Source: Butyrivibrio sp. (GTDB taxonomy: Bacteria > Bacillota > Clostridia > Lachnospirales > Lachnospiraceae). From it: a stretch of DNA of 34,874 nt. Each line of letters opens with the position of its first letter. The stretch's first letter is position 1. The stretch is taken from positions 1-34,874 of the forward strand of contig SVGB01000004.1 of assembly GCA_015056565.1 (NCBI GenBank), written 5' to 3'. The position numbers and the translations under genes are program-made. Positions 23,397-32,009 of this stretch are shown here, one piece after another. The notes under the pieces are model-generated. The model ran no database searches. It saw only the letters and a list, made by a program, of their open reading frames with translations, and was not told where the DNA came from.

Positions 23397-25550
23397 TTAT
23401 TTCTTTTGAAGGATCAGATACTTACCTGTGCTGGAAGAATTCATTGCATCTTCAATCTTCTTTGACACTGTATCATCGTAGTTTCCTGACTCAACAAGTG
23501 CCTGCGCATCTTCCTTTTTTATCACAACATAATCCGATGCATAATATCTCACCGTCAGGCTCTCCCATGTATCTCCTTCGTAAAGCTCCCCATTATACAC
23601 ATCAGGCCTGTACCAGGTGCTGCGGTAATCCAGATCACTCCATATCATGACGCTCTTTTGAGGGATTTCGCTGTACATCTGGTCCCAGTCGCTTTTTACC
23701 ACATCAAAAGCCGTAGGTCCATCGTTCCAGTTTGGAATCTCTTTTACATAAGAAGCGCAGTTTATTGCAGTAAACAGAAGTGAAAATACAGCTATCACCC
23801 TTATTACGCCGCTGCTTAAAAGACCATTCTCACTAATAAGGCAAACAAGACCCATAACAAGAAGCACTGTAGCTGGCGCAAAAAATCTGAAGTAGAAGGT
23901 GTCCATGCTGGATCTGTAGCGCACCAGAGTAAAAATGACGTAGTAGGCTGCTGAAATAATTATCAGTGACATGGCCCTTACATCCTTCTTTTTGCACTTG
24001 ATGATCGCGTACGCCATAAGCGCTGCCACAAGTACAATAAACCAGACGCTCATTGCAGGTCCAAGCCTGTCAATAAGCTGTGGCACTTCAAGCGAGAACA
24101 CGTTAAATATCTCAACCAGAATGCTGTTTACAAGGTCTCTTGTAAGGCTGGCATAGTCATCCCACCAGGTTCCTCTGCTGACGCCTGTAGGATATCCATT
24201 AAATATCTTGTTCATCACAAGATAACCGCCGCCTATTACTCCAAAAGCTGCTCCGCTAAAGAAAAGTCCCAAAATCTTTTTGGTAAATAATCCTTTTCCT
24301 ATCCCTTCAGCCCGAAGCTCTTCTATCACCAGGAAAAGCCAGTAAGCCCCTGCAACCATCCACAAAAACAGTCCAAAATATCTGGTAAGGAATGCAAGAC
24401 TTCCCCAGAGTGTCAGAAATACAAAGCTTTTTGCCTTTGGATCTTTTTGGCTGATGATCTTTGCAAAAGTCAGAGCAAACAGCATCATGAAAAGGATAAA
24501 TGGCACTTCGCTCCAGGTGTAGTAGCAAAGCCCAAGAAAACCTGCATTAGTAAAAGCAAGGCTGTATGCCCAGGCCTTCCCTTTAAATTCCACAAACAAA
24601 ACTGCGAAGATCACAGCAATCGTCAGTATTGCCACAATCTTGCCTGCAAGGTAGGCATTTGCTCCTGTGACTATCATTACCGCAGCGATCATCAAAGGAT
24701 ATACTATTGGCCAGTTGGCAAAATGGCTCTTATAACCAGCAAGTCCCTCGTAGGAAAAGCCGTTACCTGCCACAAGATTTACTGCTTCTCTCATGTATCC
24801 GTCAGAATCTGAGGAAATATAAACACCATCTATATAAGCTGTCTTTAAGATCTTTACTGAAAGAGTTATAAACAAAAGAATAAGAAACAGAATATTAAAA
24901 TAAAGCAAAGCAGTTTTGTTCTCTTTCAAAGCCTCTGCAATTTTTCTGATCCTGTCCCCTGCAAGGAGAAATCCTATGGCAATAATTCCAGCCAGGATCA
25001 CCAGCGGGATCGAGTAATAGAAAATATCTCCATAAATGACCTCAGGGCTTGTAACCACTTCAAAGCCCAGTGAAATTCCAGGTTCATAGCCTGAAACCTT
25101 CATAAAATATGGATCACAGCCCAAGGGCAGAAATTCAAAAGTGTATGTTATATCCTTAGCCAGGTCAAAAGGAGCATATAAACTGTGCCAGCTTCCTGCC
25201 TCTACATCTGCCATGTTTATGACATCTTCCCAGATAGCTTTCTTATCAGCTCCAAACAGGGAAACCTTAAGATAAGGAACTTCCGAATCTGAGACAGTGC
25301 CATTTCCTGTGTTCACCAAAAGGATCTTAAGAGATCTTACTGTCATATCCTCTTTTGGTGTATAGGTAACTGACAATGCTTCCCCGTCAGTCATCTCCAC
25401 ATAGACTGGCTCCTGTCCAAGGCGTGGCAGCATTTCTTTTGTCTTATCAAGTCCTGGGACCTTCCTAAAAAGCAGTGCCACTAATAGTCCGCAGATCAGC
25501 AGGATCGCTGCCAGAGCTATGTACTTTCCTTTAGTTACTCTTTTCTCCAT
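23397..25550 (-). CDS. Polytopic membrane protein, GT39-like (GT-C) glycosyltransferase
   Basis: Integral membrane protein with one N-terminal helix (about 9-28), an extracytoplasmic domain of about 145 residues (30-172) predicted to be mostly beta strand, then roughly ten further helices. The first loop after residue 236 carries SSDSDGYMREAVNLVAGNGF followed by NWPIVYPLMIAA. This matches the acidic-motif loop of PMT/ArnT-type GT-C enzymes, which transfer sugars from polyprenyl phosphate on the outer membrane face. The acceptor is unknown. The N-terminal beta domain is an unusual addition and could bind glycan. AAGAGG lies five bases before the ATG. It is the last gene of the ileS transcription unit, 17 bases after the UGM-like gene, and the upstream GT2 could supply the lipid-linked sugar. 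Confidence 0.8.
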   Translation of the reverse strand: MEKRVTKGKYIALAAILLICGLLVALLFRKVPGLDKTKEMLPRLGQEPVYVEMTDGEALSVTYTPKEDMTVRSLKILLVNTGNGTVSDSEVPYLKVSLFGADKKAIWEDVINMADVEAGSWHSLYAPFDLAKDITYTFEFLPLGCDPYFMKVSGYEPGISLGFEVVTSPEVIYGDIFYYSIPLVILAGIIAIGFLLAGDRIRKIAEALKENKTALLYFNILFLILLFITLSVKILKTAYIDGVYISSDSDGYMREAVNLVAGNGFSYEGLAGYKSHFANWPIVYPLMIAAVMIVTGANAYLAGKIVAILTIAVIFAVLFVEFKGKAWAYSLAFTNAGFLGLCYYTWSEVPFILFMMLFALTFAKIISQKDPKAKSFVFLTLWGSLAFLTRYFGLFLWMVAGAYWLFLVIEELRAEGIGKGLFTKKILGLFFSGAAFGVIGGGYLVMNKIFNGYPTGVSRGTWWDDYASLTRDLVNSILVEIFNVFSLEVPQLIDRLGPAMSVWFIVLVAALMAYAIIKCKKKDVRAMSLIIISAAYYVIFTLVRYRSSMDTFYFRFFAPATVLLVMGLVCLISENGLLSSGVIRVIAVFSLLFTAINCASYVKEIPNWNDGPTAFDVVKSDWDQMYSEIPQKSVMIWSDLDYRSTWYRPDVYNGELYEGDTWESLTVRYYASDYVVIKKEDAQALVESGNYDDTVSKKIEDAMNSSSTGKYLILQKK

Positions 25551-25567
25551 AAAAACCTCTTAAGTTG

Positions 25568-26773
25568 TCAGTTTGACAGCGTATCTGCAAGATTGACTGC
25601 TCTTTCTACCGCAGCATCTGAGTTGTAGTGATTGTGCTCACCCCATCTTCCAATGCCAAACACATTGTTTTGTCTTGCAAAGCCGAGTATCTCTTCCATT
25701 GCAGCAGGCTTATCCAGAGTATTCACAGGATAAGCATACTCCATATGGAAATTTTCTAAGGAGCCATCGTCTTTAAATCTCTCAGAGCGAGTTTCAGTCC
25801 AGTAGCCCTTTGCGCCGGGATAGAAGTTTTTCCTTACCAGGATCCTGTGGTGATCAAGGCTTTCATCCGGATAGTAGATCCACTGGGCATCAGTATCCAT
25901 ATCTTCAGGATGATATGTCACCTCTATTGATGTATGGGAAAGCTTGCCAACTGCCTGCATTACGCTATGAGGCGCGCCAGAAAAAGCCATGCTCCTCCAG
26001 GGCACAGTGACAATAATGTAGTCCGCGCTTATTTTCCTCCCGCCGTCTAACATGACTTCTCGTTTTTCAAAGTCAATTGTATTTACCGGCTCTTCCAGAT
26101 GAAGTCTTTCGCCCAGATGGTCCCCCATTCTCTTCCAGACTTCGCCATATCCGTATTTAACCGGGTAAAAGAACTTTGCATGGCCAGGCTGAGTTCCAAA
26201 AGCCCGTTTTTCCCTGCAGGACTTTAAAGTCTCTTCATAACTGGTATTTGGAAGCTTATCAAGCCAGTAAATACCAAGTTCGTTTAAGTTATCCCCAAAC
26301 ATCTTGCGGTTATAGGGCAGCATATAGGTATCGGCTATAGCATCTCCCAATTTCCAGGTGATCCAGTCCACGAATTTCTCAGGGATCTCTTTTCCGGTAT
26401 TACAGCCCGCCTTGGCAATAGAGTCAAGAAAGTACTTCTGTTTATCCTCAGGCAGTTCCCAGATGTTAGCTTCAAAGGGATGATGGAGCTCGTACTGATC
26501 AAACCTTATCCTGCTGTCCCTTTCATATTGCCTCCATTCATCACGGGGCATAAAGTCAAAGAGCAGCTCGCACACTTTTGGTCGCCTTACATCAAGAAAG
26601 TGTCCTCCCCCTATATCTAAAGGGGTTCCGTCCACATCCTTTGACCTGCACAGTCCCCCTGCTTCATTTTCTTTTTCAAGTAGCACAAAATCACTTTCGC
26701 CGTTACGCAAAAGTGATTCTGCAAAACTAAGCCCGGATGGGCCTGCTCCTAATATTAGAAACTTAGTCTTCAT
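25568..26773 (-). CDS. FAD/NAD(P)-binding protein, UDP-galactopyranose mutase-like
   Basis: Flavoprotein with an N-terminal Rossmann dinucleotide motif (GAGPSGL at 9-15, Glu33 binding the ribose, GG at 39-40, DIGGGH at 53-58). The length of 401 residues and the layout (sugar-binding helical region about 70-200, including KFFYPVKYGYGEVWKRM, and a C-terminal FGIGRWGEHNHYNSDAAV that closes the FAD site) fit the UGM/protoporphyrinogen-oxidase-like group. UGM converts UDP-galactopyranose to UDP-galactofuranose. Whether this protein does so, or acts on another nucleotide sugar or lipid, cannot be settled by eye. Its ATG overlaps the stop of the GT2 gene by four bases. The context between two glycosyltransferases supports a glycan role. 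Confidence 0.82.
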   Translation of the reverse strand: MKTKFLILGAGPSGLSFAESLLRNGESDFVLLEKENEAGGLCRSKDVDGTPLDIGGGHFLDVRRPKVCELLFDFMPRDEWRQYERDSRIRFDQYELHHPFEANIWELPEDKQKYFLDSIAKAGCNTGKEIPEKFVDWITWKLGDAIADTYMLPYNRKMFGDNLNELGIYWLDKLPNTSYEETLKSCREKRAFGTQPGHAKFFYPVKYGYGEVWKRMGDHLGERLHLEEPVNTIDFEKREVMLDGGRKISADYIIVTVPWRSMAFSGAPHSVMQAVGKLSHTSIEVTYHPEDMDTDAQWIYYPDESLDHHRILVRKNFYPGAKGYWTETRSERFKDDGSLENFHMEYAYPVNTLDKPAAMEEILGFARQNNVFGIGRWGEHNHYNSDAAVERAVNLADTLSN

Positions 26774-27477
26774 TTAAGTACCCTTTTTTCATTCTTTTTA
26801 AGCATAAAAAGAATTTTCAGCGCCTCTGTCACCGACTTAAGCTTCAGGCTTGAAGAGCTGCCGGTATAGTGGATAGGAACCTCTACATACCTGAATTTTC
26901 TGCAATAATAGCGCATCTCTGTCTGGTACATATGTCCTGTAGACAGGATGGCATCAAGATCCATTCCCTTAAGGATCTCTGCCTTAAAGGCTTCAAAACC
27001 ACTGGTCATATCCTTAAGCGTAGTGCCAAGAACTGCATTTGAAAGGATTGTTCCACCGCTGCTCAAAAAGCGTCTGTAAAGTGGCTGACTGTTTATTCCG
27101 CCGCCCTCAACGAACCTGGATCCGAATACGCAGTCATAACCCTCATCGAGCTTCTCAATGAACTGGGGGATCTCTTCAGGTTTGTGACTTCCACCGCCGT
27201 CCATTTCTATTATCTGCTCTGCGCCATCCTCCAAGGCTCTCTTGTAGCCCTCAAGGTAGCAGCTGATAACCCCGGTGCTCTCAGGGAAATATATACATTT
27301 TACTCTGCCGGTATGTTCATAGCTTCTTATTATGTCTGCGGTCCTGTCCTTGCTGTAGTCATCCACAACAGGGTAAAGACACAGGTTATCATAGGGCAGT
27401 GATAAGATCTTGTCTATCACCACCCCCATAGTAGCCTCTTCGTTAGCCACCGGCATAACGATAATAGTTTTTTTCAT
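26770..27477 (-). CDS. GT2 glycosyltransferase, polyprenyl-phosphate mannosyltransferase-like
   Basis: GT-A-fold family 2 glycosyltransferase of the DPM1/GtrB type, which transfers a sugar from a nucleotide donor to polyprenyl phosphate at the inner membrane face. It has the N-terminal IVMPVANEEATM (6-17), VVDDYSKDRT at 37-46, and GSRFVEGGG in the acceptor region. The metal-binding motif, usually MDAD, reads MDGGGSH at 92-98, so the second aspartate is missing. At 235 residues it is the short form without C-terminal membrane helices. It starts nine bases after ileS with no evident ribosome binding site, and overlaps the next gene by four bases (ATGA), so it probably depends on translation of ileS. 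Confidence 0.87.
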   Translation of the reverse strand: MKKTIIVMPVANEEATMGVVIDKILSLPYDNLCLYPVVDDYSKDRTADIIRSYEHTGRVKCIYFPESTGVISCYLEGYKRALEDGAEQIIEMDGGGSHKPEEIPQFIEKLDEGYDCVFGSRFVEGGGINSQPLYRRFLSSGGTILSNAVLGTTLKDMTSGFEAFKAEILKGMDLDAILSTGHMYQTEMRYYCRKFRYVEVPIHYTGSSSSLKLKSVTEALKILFMLKKNEKRVLK

Positions 27478-27486
27478 ATCAGAACA

Positions 27487-30400
27487 TCAAACCTTTTCAA
27501 CGCCGATTGTAACTTTTTCACCGTTGATATCCCACTCTTTAGCGTTGGCCACATCGGATCCGTATACAACCTCGTTGGCAAGTACTTTTGTTGAGATGCT
27601 GCTCTCGTTAGCCTTAACAATGCCTGCAAGCTTGTCGTTGCCGTTTAAGGAAACCTTGATGTGATCCATAACTTCGAATCCGGAATCCTTACGCATTGTC
27701 TGAACTTTACTGATAACCTCAAGGACAAAGCCTTCGTTTAAGAGCTCCTCAGTAAGGTTGGTGTCAAGAACAACTGTGATTCCCCAGTTCTCCTGAGAAA
27801 TGAAGCCTTCCTTCTGAGCCATCTCGATAAGGAGATCTTCCTTAACAAGCTCTACGTCAACATCGTTAACTGTGAACTTGATAGAGCCGTTTGTGTTAAG
27901 CTCATCCATTGTAGCGTTGCCATCAAGAGTCTCAAGGTAAGACTTGATAGCTCCGATGTTCTTGCCATACTTAGGTCCCAGTGTCTTAAGCTGTGGCTTG
28001 AAGCTGTAGCTTGTAAAATCTCTTACATCGTCTGTAAATGCAACGTTCTTGACATTGAGCTCTTCTCTGATGATATCTGTGTAGAACTCGCCTACAGTCT
28101 GCTCTGCCTTTACATACATCTGTCCGATTGGCTGACGGTTCTTGATGTTTGCTGCATTTCTTGCTGCTCTTCCAAGAACTACGATGTCGAGAACTTCCTC
28201 CATATCCTTCTCAAGCTTGGTATCGATAAGTGACTCATCAACAGCAGGGAAGTCGCAAAGGTGGATTGACTCAGGTGCATCCTTGAAGCTGTTTCTTACA
28301 AGGTTCTGGTAGATCTCCTCTGTCATAAACGGAACCATAGGAGCCGCTGCCTTGGATACAGTAACAAGAGCTGTATAAAGAGTCATGTAAGCAGAGATCT
28401 TATCCTGCTCCATTCCCTTTGCCCAGAATCTCTCACGGGATCTTCTTACATACCAGTTACTCATCTCATCTACAAAGTTATCAAGAGCCTTACCAGCTTC
28501 TGGGATCCTGTAGTTACCAAGGTTGTCATCCACAGCCTTTACGCAGCTGTTAAGCTTAGAAAGAAGCCACTTGTCCATAACTGTGAGCTTATCTGGCTCA
28601 AGCTTGTAATTAGCAGCGTCAAAGCCATCAATATTTGCATACAGTGTAAAGAATGCATATGTGTTCCAAAGTGTTCCAAGGAACTTACGCTGTCCCTCCA
28701 TAACTGCATCCCCAGAGAAACGGCTTGGAAGCCATGGTGCTGAGTTGGTGTAGAAGTACCATCTGATGGCATCTGCACCGTATTTTTCAAGAGCATCAAA
28801 AGGATCAACAGCGTTGCCCTTTGACTTACTCATCTTCTGTCCGTTTTCATCCTGTACAAGACCAAGAACGATAACGTTCTTAAATGCTGGCTTGTTGAAA
28901 AGAAGTGTTGCCTCTGCGTGAAGTGAGTAGAACCATCCTCTTGTCTGATCTACAGCCTCTGAGATGAACTCAGCAGGGAACTGCTTCTCAAAGAGTTCCT
29001 TGTTCTCAAATGGGTAGTGGAGCTGTGCAAATGGCATTGCTCCTGAGTCGAACCAGCAGTCAATAACCTCTTTTACCCTATGCATCTTCTTGCCGCACTT
29101 AGGACATGTGATCTCGAACTTGTCGATATATGGTCTGTGAAGCTCAACTGTTTCAGCTGCAGGATCTCCTGAAAGCTCAGCAAGCTCTTTTCTTGAACCT
29201 ACAGAAAGCTGATGGCCGCAGTCATCGCACTCCCAGATGTTAAGAGGAGTTCCCCAGTATCTGTCACGGGAAATACCCCAGTCCTGAATGTTCTCAAGCC
29301 AGTCGCCGAAACGTCCCTTACCGATTGACTCAGGAACCCAGTTGATCTCCTTGTTGTTGCGGATAAGGTCATCCTTAACCTCTGTAACCTTGATGAACCA
29401 TGAAGAACGAGCATAGTAAAGAAGTGGTGTAGAGCATCTCCAGCAGTGAGGATAATCGTGCTCCATCTTAGGTGCTGAGAAAAGAAGTCCTCTTCCATCA
29501 AGATCCTTGAGTACCTCAGGATCTGCGCTTATTGCACCCTCATCCATTTCCTTCTGTGTAGGCTTGCATCTGTAACCTGCGAAAGGAGTTTCTGGCTTTA
29601 ATTTACCTTCGCTGTCAACCATCTGTACAAGAGGTGCGTCGTACTTACGTCCAACTCTTGCGTCGTCTTCACCAAATGCAGGAGCGATATGTACAATACC
29701 GGTACCATCTGACATGGTTACATAGTTGTCGCAGTAAATAAAGAACGCCTTCTTGTGCTGCTTGTCAGCCTCATCCTTGGCACACTGATAAAGTGGCTCG
29801 TATTCCTTGTACTCAAGGTCTGTTCCAACGTATGTCTCAAGAACTTCGTATGCCTTCTGACCTTCCTCTTTTGACAGACCTCCAAGAACTGTGTCTGCAA
29901 GAGCTTCTGCCAGGTAGTATGTATATCCATCAGCAGCCTTGACCTTGACGTACTTCTCATCAGGGTTTACGCAAAGACCGATGTTTGAAGGAAGTGTCCA
30001 GGGTGTTGTTGTCCATGCGAGGAAGTAAGCATCTTCGCCTGATACCTTGAAACGAACGACAGCTGTGCGCTCTTTTAATGTCTTGTAGCCCTGTGCTACC
30101 TCGTGAGATGAAAGAGGTGTGCCACAGCGAGGGCAGTAAGGAACCACCTTAAATCCCTTGTATAAAAGACCTTTCTTCCAGATCTCATTAAGAGCCCACC
30201 ACTCGGACTCAATAAAGTTGTCATCATATGTAATGTAAGGATGCTCCATGTCAGCCCAGAATCCGACTGTACCTGAGAAATCTTCCCACATTCCCTTGTA
30301 CTTCCACACAGATTCCTTACACTTTTTGATGAAAGGCTCTATGCCGTACTCTTCGATCTGCTCTTTGCCGTCAAGACCAAGCATCTTCTCAACTTCCAGC

Positions 30401-30678
30401 TCTACAGGAAGTCCGTGTGTGTCCCAACCAGCCTTACGAGGAACAGTGTATCCCTTCATTGTACGATATCTTGGGATCATATCCTTGATGGCACGGGTAA
30501 GAACATGTCCGATGTGTGGCTTACCATTAGCTGTTGGAGGGCCATCATAGAACATATACATCTCGCCCTTGCTGCGGGTATCAACACTCTTCTGGAAAAT
30601 ATCTTCTTTTTTCCAGAACTCTTCGATCTTTTTTTCTCTGCCGACAAAATTCATATCGGTATCGACTTTGTTATACAT
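27487..30678 (-). CDS. ileS: Isoleucyl-tRNA synthetase, type 2
   Basis: Class I synthetase that charges tRNA-Ile. HIGH is at 55-58 (PPTANGKPHIGHVL) and KMSKS at 615-619. The CP1 editing domain has TTTPWTLPSN at 223-232 and GEDDARVG at 336-343. Cysteine pairs CPRC (182-185), CWRC (412-415), CDDC (484-487) and CPKC (525-528) would hold zinc. The length of 1063 residues and the absence of a C-terminal zinc finger place it in the type 2 (eukaryote-like) group, many members of which tolerate mupirocin. AAAGGAG precedes the ATG. Expression is controlled by an upstream T-box with an isoleucine specifier. Three glycan genes follow with no terminator seen between. Confidence 0.97.
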   Translation of the reverse strand: MYNKVDTDMNFVGREKKIEEFWKKEDIFQKSVDTRSKGEMYMFYDGPPTANGKPHIGHVLTRAIKDMIPRYRTMKGYTVPRKAGWDTHGLPVELEVEKMLGLDGKEQIEEYGIEPFIKKCKESVWKYKGMWEDFSGTVGFWADMEHPYITYDDNFIESEWWALNEIWKKGLLYKGFKVVPYCPRCGTPLSSHEVAQGYKTLKERTAVVRFKVSGEDAYFLAWTTTPWTLPSNIGLCVNPDEKYVKVKAADGYTYYLAEALADTVLGGLSKEEGQKAYEVLETYVGTDLEYKEYEPLYQCAKDEADKQHKKAFFIYCDNYVTMSDGTGIVHIAPAFGEDDARVGRKYDAPLVQMVDSEGKLKPETPFAGYRCKPTQKEMDEGAISADPEVLKDLDGRGLLFSAPKMEHDYPHCWRCSTPLLYYARSSWFIKVTEVKDDLIRNNKEINWVPESIGKGRFGDWLENIQDWGISRDRYWGTPLNIWECDDCGHQLSVGSRKELAELSGDPAAETVELHRPYIDKFEITCPKCGKKMHRVKEVIDCWFDSGAMPFAQLHYPFENKELFEKQFPAEFISEAVDQTRGWFYSLHAEATLLFNKPAFKNVIVLGLVQDENGQKMSKSKGNAVDPFDALEKYGADAIRWYFYTNSAPWLPSRFSGDAVMEGQRKFLGTLWNTYAFFTLYANIDGFDAANYKLEPDKLTVMDKWLLSKLNSCVKAVDDNLGNYRIPEAGKALDNFVDEMSNWYVRRSRERFWAKGMEQDKISAYMTLYTALVTVSKAAAPMVPFMTEEIYQNLVRNSFKDAPESIHLCDFPAVDESLIDTKLEKDMEEVLDIVVLGRAARNAANIKNRQPIGQMYVKAEQTVGEFYTDIIREELNVKNVAFTDDVRDFTSYSFKPQLKTLGPKYGKNIGAIKSYLETLDGNATMDELNTNGSIKFTVNDVDVELVKEDLLIEMAQKEGFISQENWGITVVLDTNLTEELLNEGFVLEVISKVQTMRKDSGFEVMDHIKVSLNGNDKLAGIVKANESSISTKVLANEVVYGSDVANAKEWDINGEKVTIGVEKV

Positions 30679-30699
30679 TTTGAGCTCCTTTCATCACAT

Positions 30700-30731
30700 A
30701 AAAAGCCCCGTCCTTGTAAAAAGGACGAGGC
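30700..30731 (-). terminator. T-box-regulated terminator
   Basis: On the minus strand, an 11-base stem (30721-30731 with 30705-30715, one G-U) and a five-base loop are followed by five Ts. It ends about 20 bases before the ileS start codon and competes with the antiterminator formed by the T-box at 30744-30758. Confidence 0.92.
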
Positions 30732-30843
30732 CAATAATATACACTCGTTATACCACCCATTTACATACGCGCCGGAATATCCGGTTGAATACGCTTCCCG
30801 TTAACGTGGGGACTCACGGCAAAGATCTACTCGAAATAAAAAC

Positions 30844-30870
30844 ATGTCACGGGGACGGTTCCTTTGTCAT
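30844..30870. repeat. Copy of a GGGGACGGTTC-type intergenic repeat within the T-box leader
   Basis: The plus strand carries GTCACGGGGACGGTTCC followed by TTTGTCAT, flanked by near-inverted ATGTCA/TGTCAT ends. This matches, from memory, a short repeat found in many copies in Clostridia genomes. It lies between Stem I and the antiterminator, where the helix II/III region is expected. Only one copy is in this window, so the repeat status is recalled knowledge, not shown here. Confidence 0.4.
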
Positions 30871-31010
30871 CTTTTCTTTTGATCCTGCAGCTCGGAAGTG
30901 ATTTTCGACTAGCAACTACTCGTACCTGCTCGCACCAAATGCAGGCTCTCTGCAAACTTTCGATTACTACCTACTGTCTTCGTCACAGCTTTTCTATTTA
31001 TAATGCACAC

Positions 31011-31039
31011 ATTCTACTACTAATCGTTAAAACATGCAA
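31011..31039 (-). promoter_or_regulatory. ileS promoter
   Basis: On the minus strand TTGCAT (31034-31039) and TAGAAT (31011-31016) are 17 bases apart, with an A at 31004 as likely start. The promoter occupies the gap after oppF; I see no clear intrinsic terminator for the opp operon before it. Confidence 0.65.
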
Positions 31040-31064
31040 GAACTAATTCGCTAAAATGTACGGC

Positions 31065-32009
31065 TCAGACGGACTTCTTTGTCCATGCCTCAAACTCTTC
31101 GTCTGTACATTTTACGTAGTGGGAACCGCTAACCAGATGCTCTGTGCCCTTAGTGTAGTCAATCCCGGACGTCTTGTAGTCGTAGTTTATGGCTTCGCGG
31201 TTCTTTTCCAGCTCCGGATTAGGGATCGGGATCGCAGACAAAAGAGATTTCGTATAAGGATGGATTGGATTTGAAAAGATCTCATCCGTAGTTCCTGTCT
31301 CCAGTAAATGTCCAAGATGCAAAACTCCGATCCTGTCAGAAATGTACTTTACCATAGAAAGATCATGAGCGATAAACAGATATGCAGTTCCAAGCTCCGC
31401 CTGGATGTCCTTCATAAGGTTTACTACCTGGGCCTGGATAGAAACGTCCAGAGCCGAGATACACTCATCTGCAATAACAAGCTTGGGATTGAGGATAAGA
31501 GCTCTTGCGATACCAACCCTCTGGCGCTGTCCACCGGAGAACTGATGGGGATATCTGTCAGCATGCTCCTTGGCAAGACCAACCTTCTCAAGGATAGCCT
31601 CAACGCGCTGGTCTCTCTCTGCCTTGCTGTTATAGAAGTGATGCACATCCAGTGCTTCTCCGATGATGTCCTTGATCTTTTTTCTTGGATTCAGGGATGC
31701 CATTGGGTCCTGGAAGATCATCTGCATCTGAATACGGAGCTTTTCTTTTACATCCCTGCTCATCTTACCGGATATGTCCATTCCGCAGAAGTTTATGGTT
31801 CCTTCTGTTGGATCGTAAAGCCTTATTATGCTCCTTCCGATAGTGGACTTTCCGGAACCTGACTCGCCAACAAGACCGTAGGTCTCGCCAGGATATACTT
31901 TAAAGCTCACATCATCTACAGCCTTTACTGTATAGGTCTTGCTTACAGGGAAATATTGCTTAAGTCCCTTTACCTCCAAAAGAGGCTCTGCATTATAATT
32001 TGCTGTCAT
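31065..32009 (-). CDS. oppF: Oligopeptide ABC transporter ATP-binding protein OppF/DppF
   Basis: One of two nucleotide-binding subunits of a peptide importer, acting on the cytoplasmic side. Walker A GESGSGKST is at 48-56, Q-loop IFQDPMASLNP at about 97-107, signature SGGQRQRVGIARAL at 157-170, Walker B IADE at 178-181 and the switch histidine in FIAHDLSM. The residue after Walker B is Cys, not the usual Pro (DECISALD). The C-terminal LLSAIPIPNPELEK is the oligopeptide/dipeptide transporter extension. At 314 residues it is standard. It overlaps oppD by 17 bases and is the last gene of the operon. Substrate specificity (oligopeptide versus dipeptide) is set by the binding protein, which is not in the window. 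Confidence 0.94.
   Translation of the reverse strand: MTANYNAEPLLEVKGLKQYFPVSKTYTVKAVDDVSFKVYPGETYGLVGESGSGKSTIGRSIIRLYDPTEGTINFCGMDISGKMSRDVKEKLRIQMQMIFQDPMASLNPRKKIKDIIGEALDVHHFYNSKAERDQRVEAILEKVGLAKEHADRYPHQFSGGQRQRVGIARALILNPKLVIADECISALDVSIQAQVVNLMKDIQAELGTAYLFIAHDLSMVKYISDRIGVLHLGHLLETGTTDEIFSNPIHPYTKSLLSAIPIPNPELEKNREAINYDYKTSGIDYTKGTEHLVSGSHYVKCTDEEFEAWTKKSV

Larger units (their letters stand above)
30679..31004 (-). promoter_or_regulatory. T-box riboswitch leader of ileS (isoleucine specifier)
   Basis: This 326-base leader has T-box landmarks on the minus strand. Stem I shows GTGACGAAGACAGTAGG near its base and AGAGAGCC with GGTGCGAGCAGG in the distal part. The specifier loop reads GAAAATCAC with codon ATC (Ile) at 30900-30902. 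The T-box itself, GGGTGGTATAACGAG at 30744-30758, has the TGGT that pairs with the uncharged tRNA end; its ACGAG can pair with CTCGT of the terminator stem to form the antiterminator. Uncharged tRNA-Ile should therefore allow read-through into ileS and the genes behind it. The T-box box is a variant of the consensus AGGGTGGNACCGCG. Confidence 0.93.

Noticed and set aside
31308..31862. 184-codon plus-strand open frame opposite oppF
   Set aside because: It lies wholly antisense to a conserved ATPase gene, resembles no family and has no ribosome binding site; a shadow frame.
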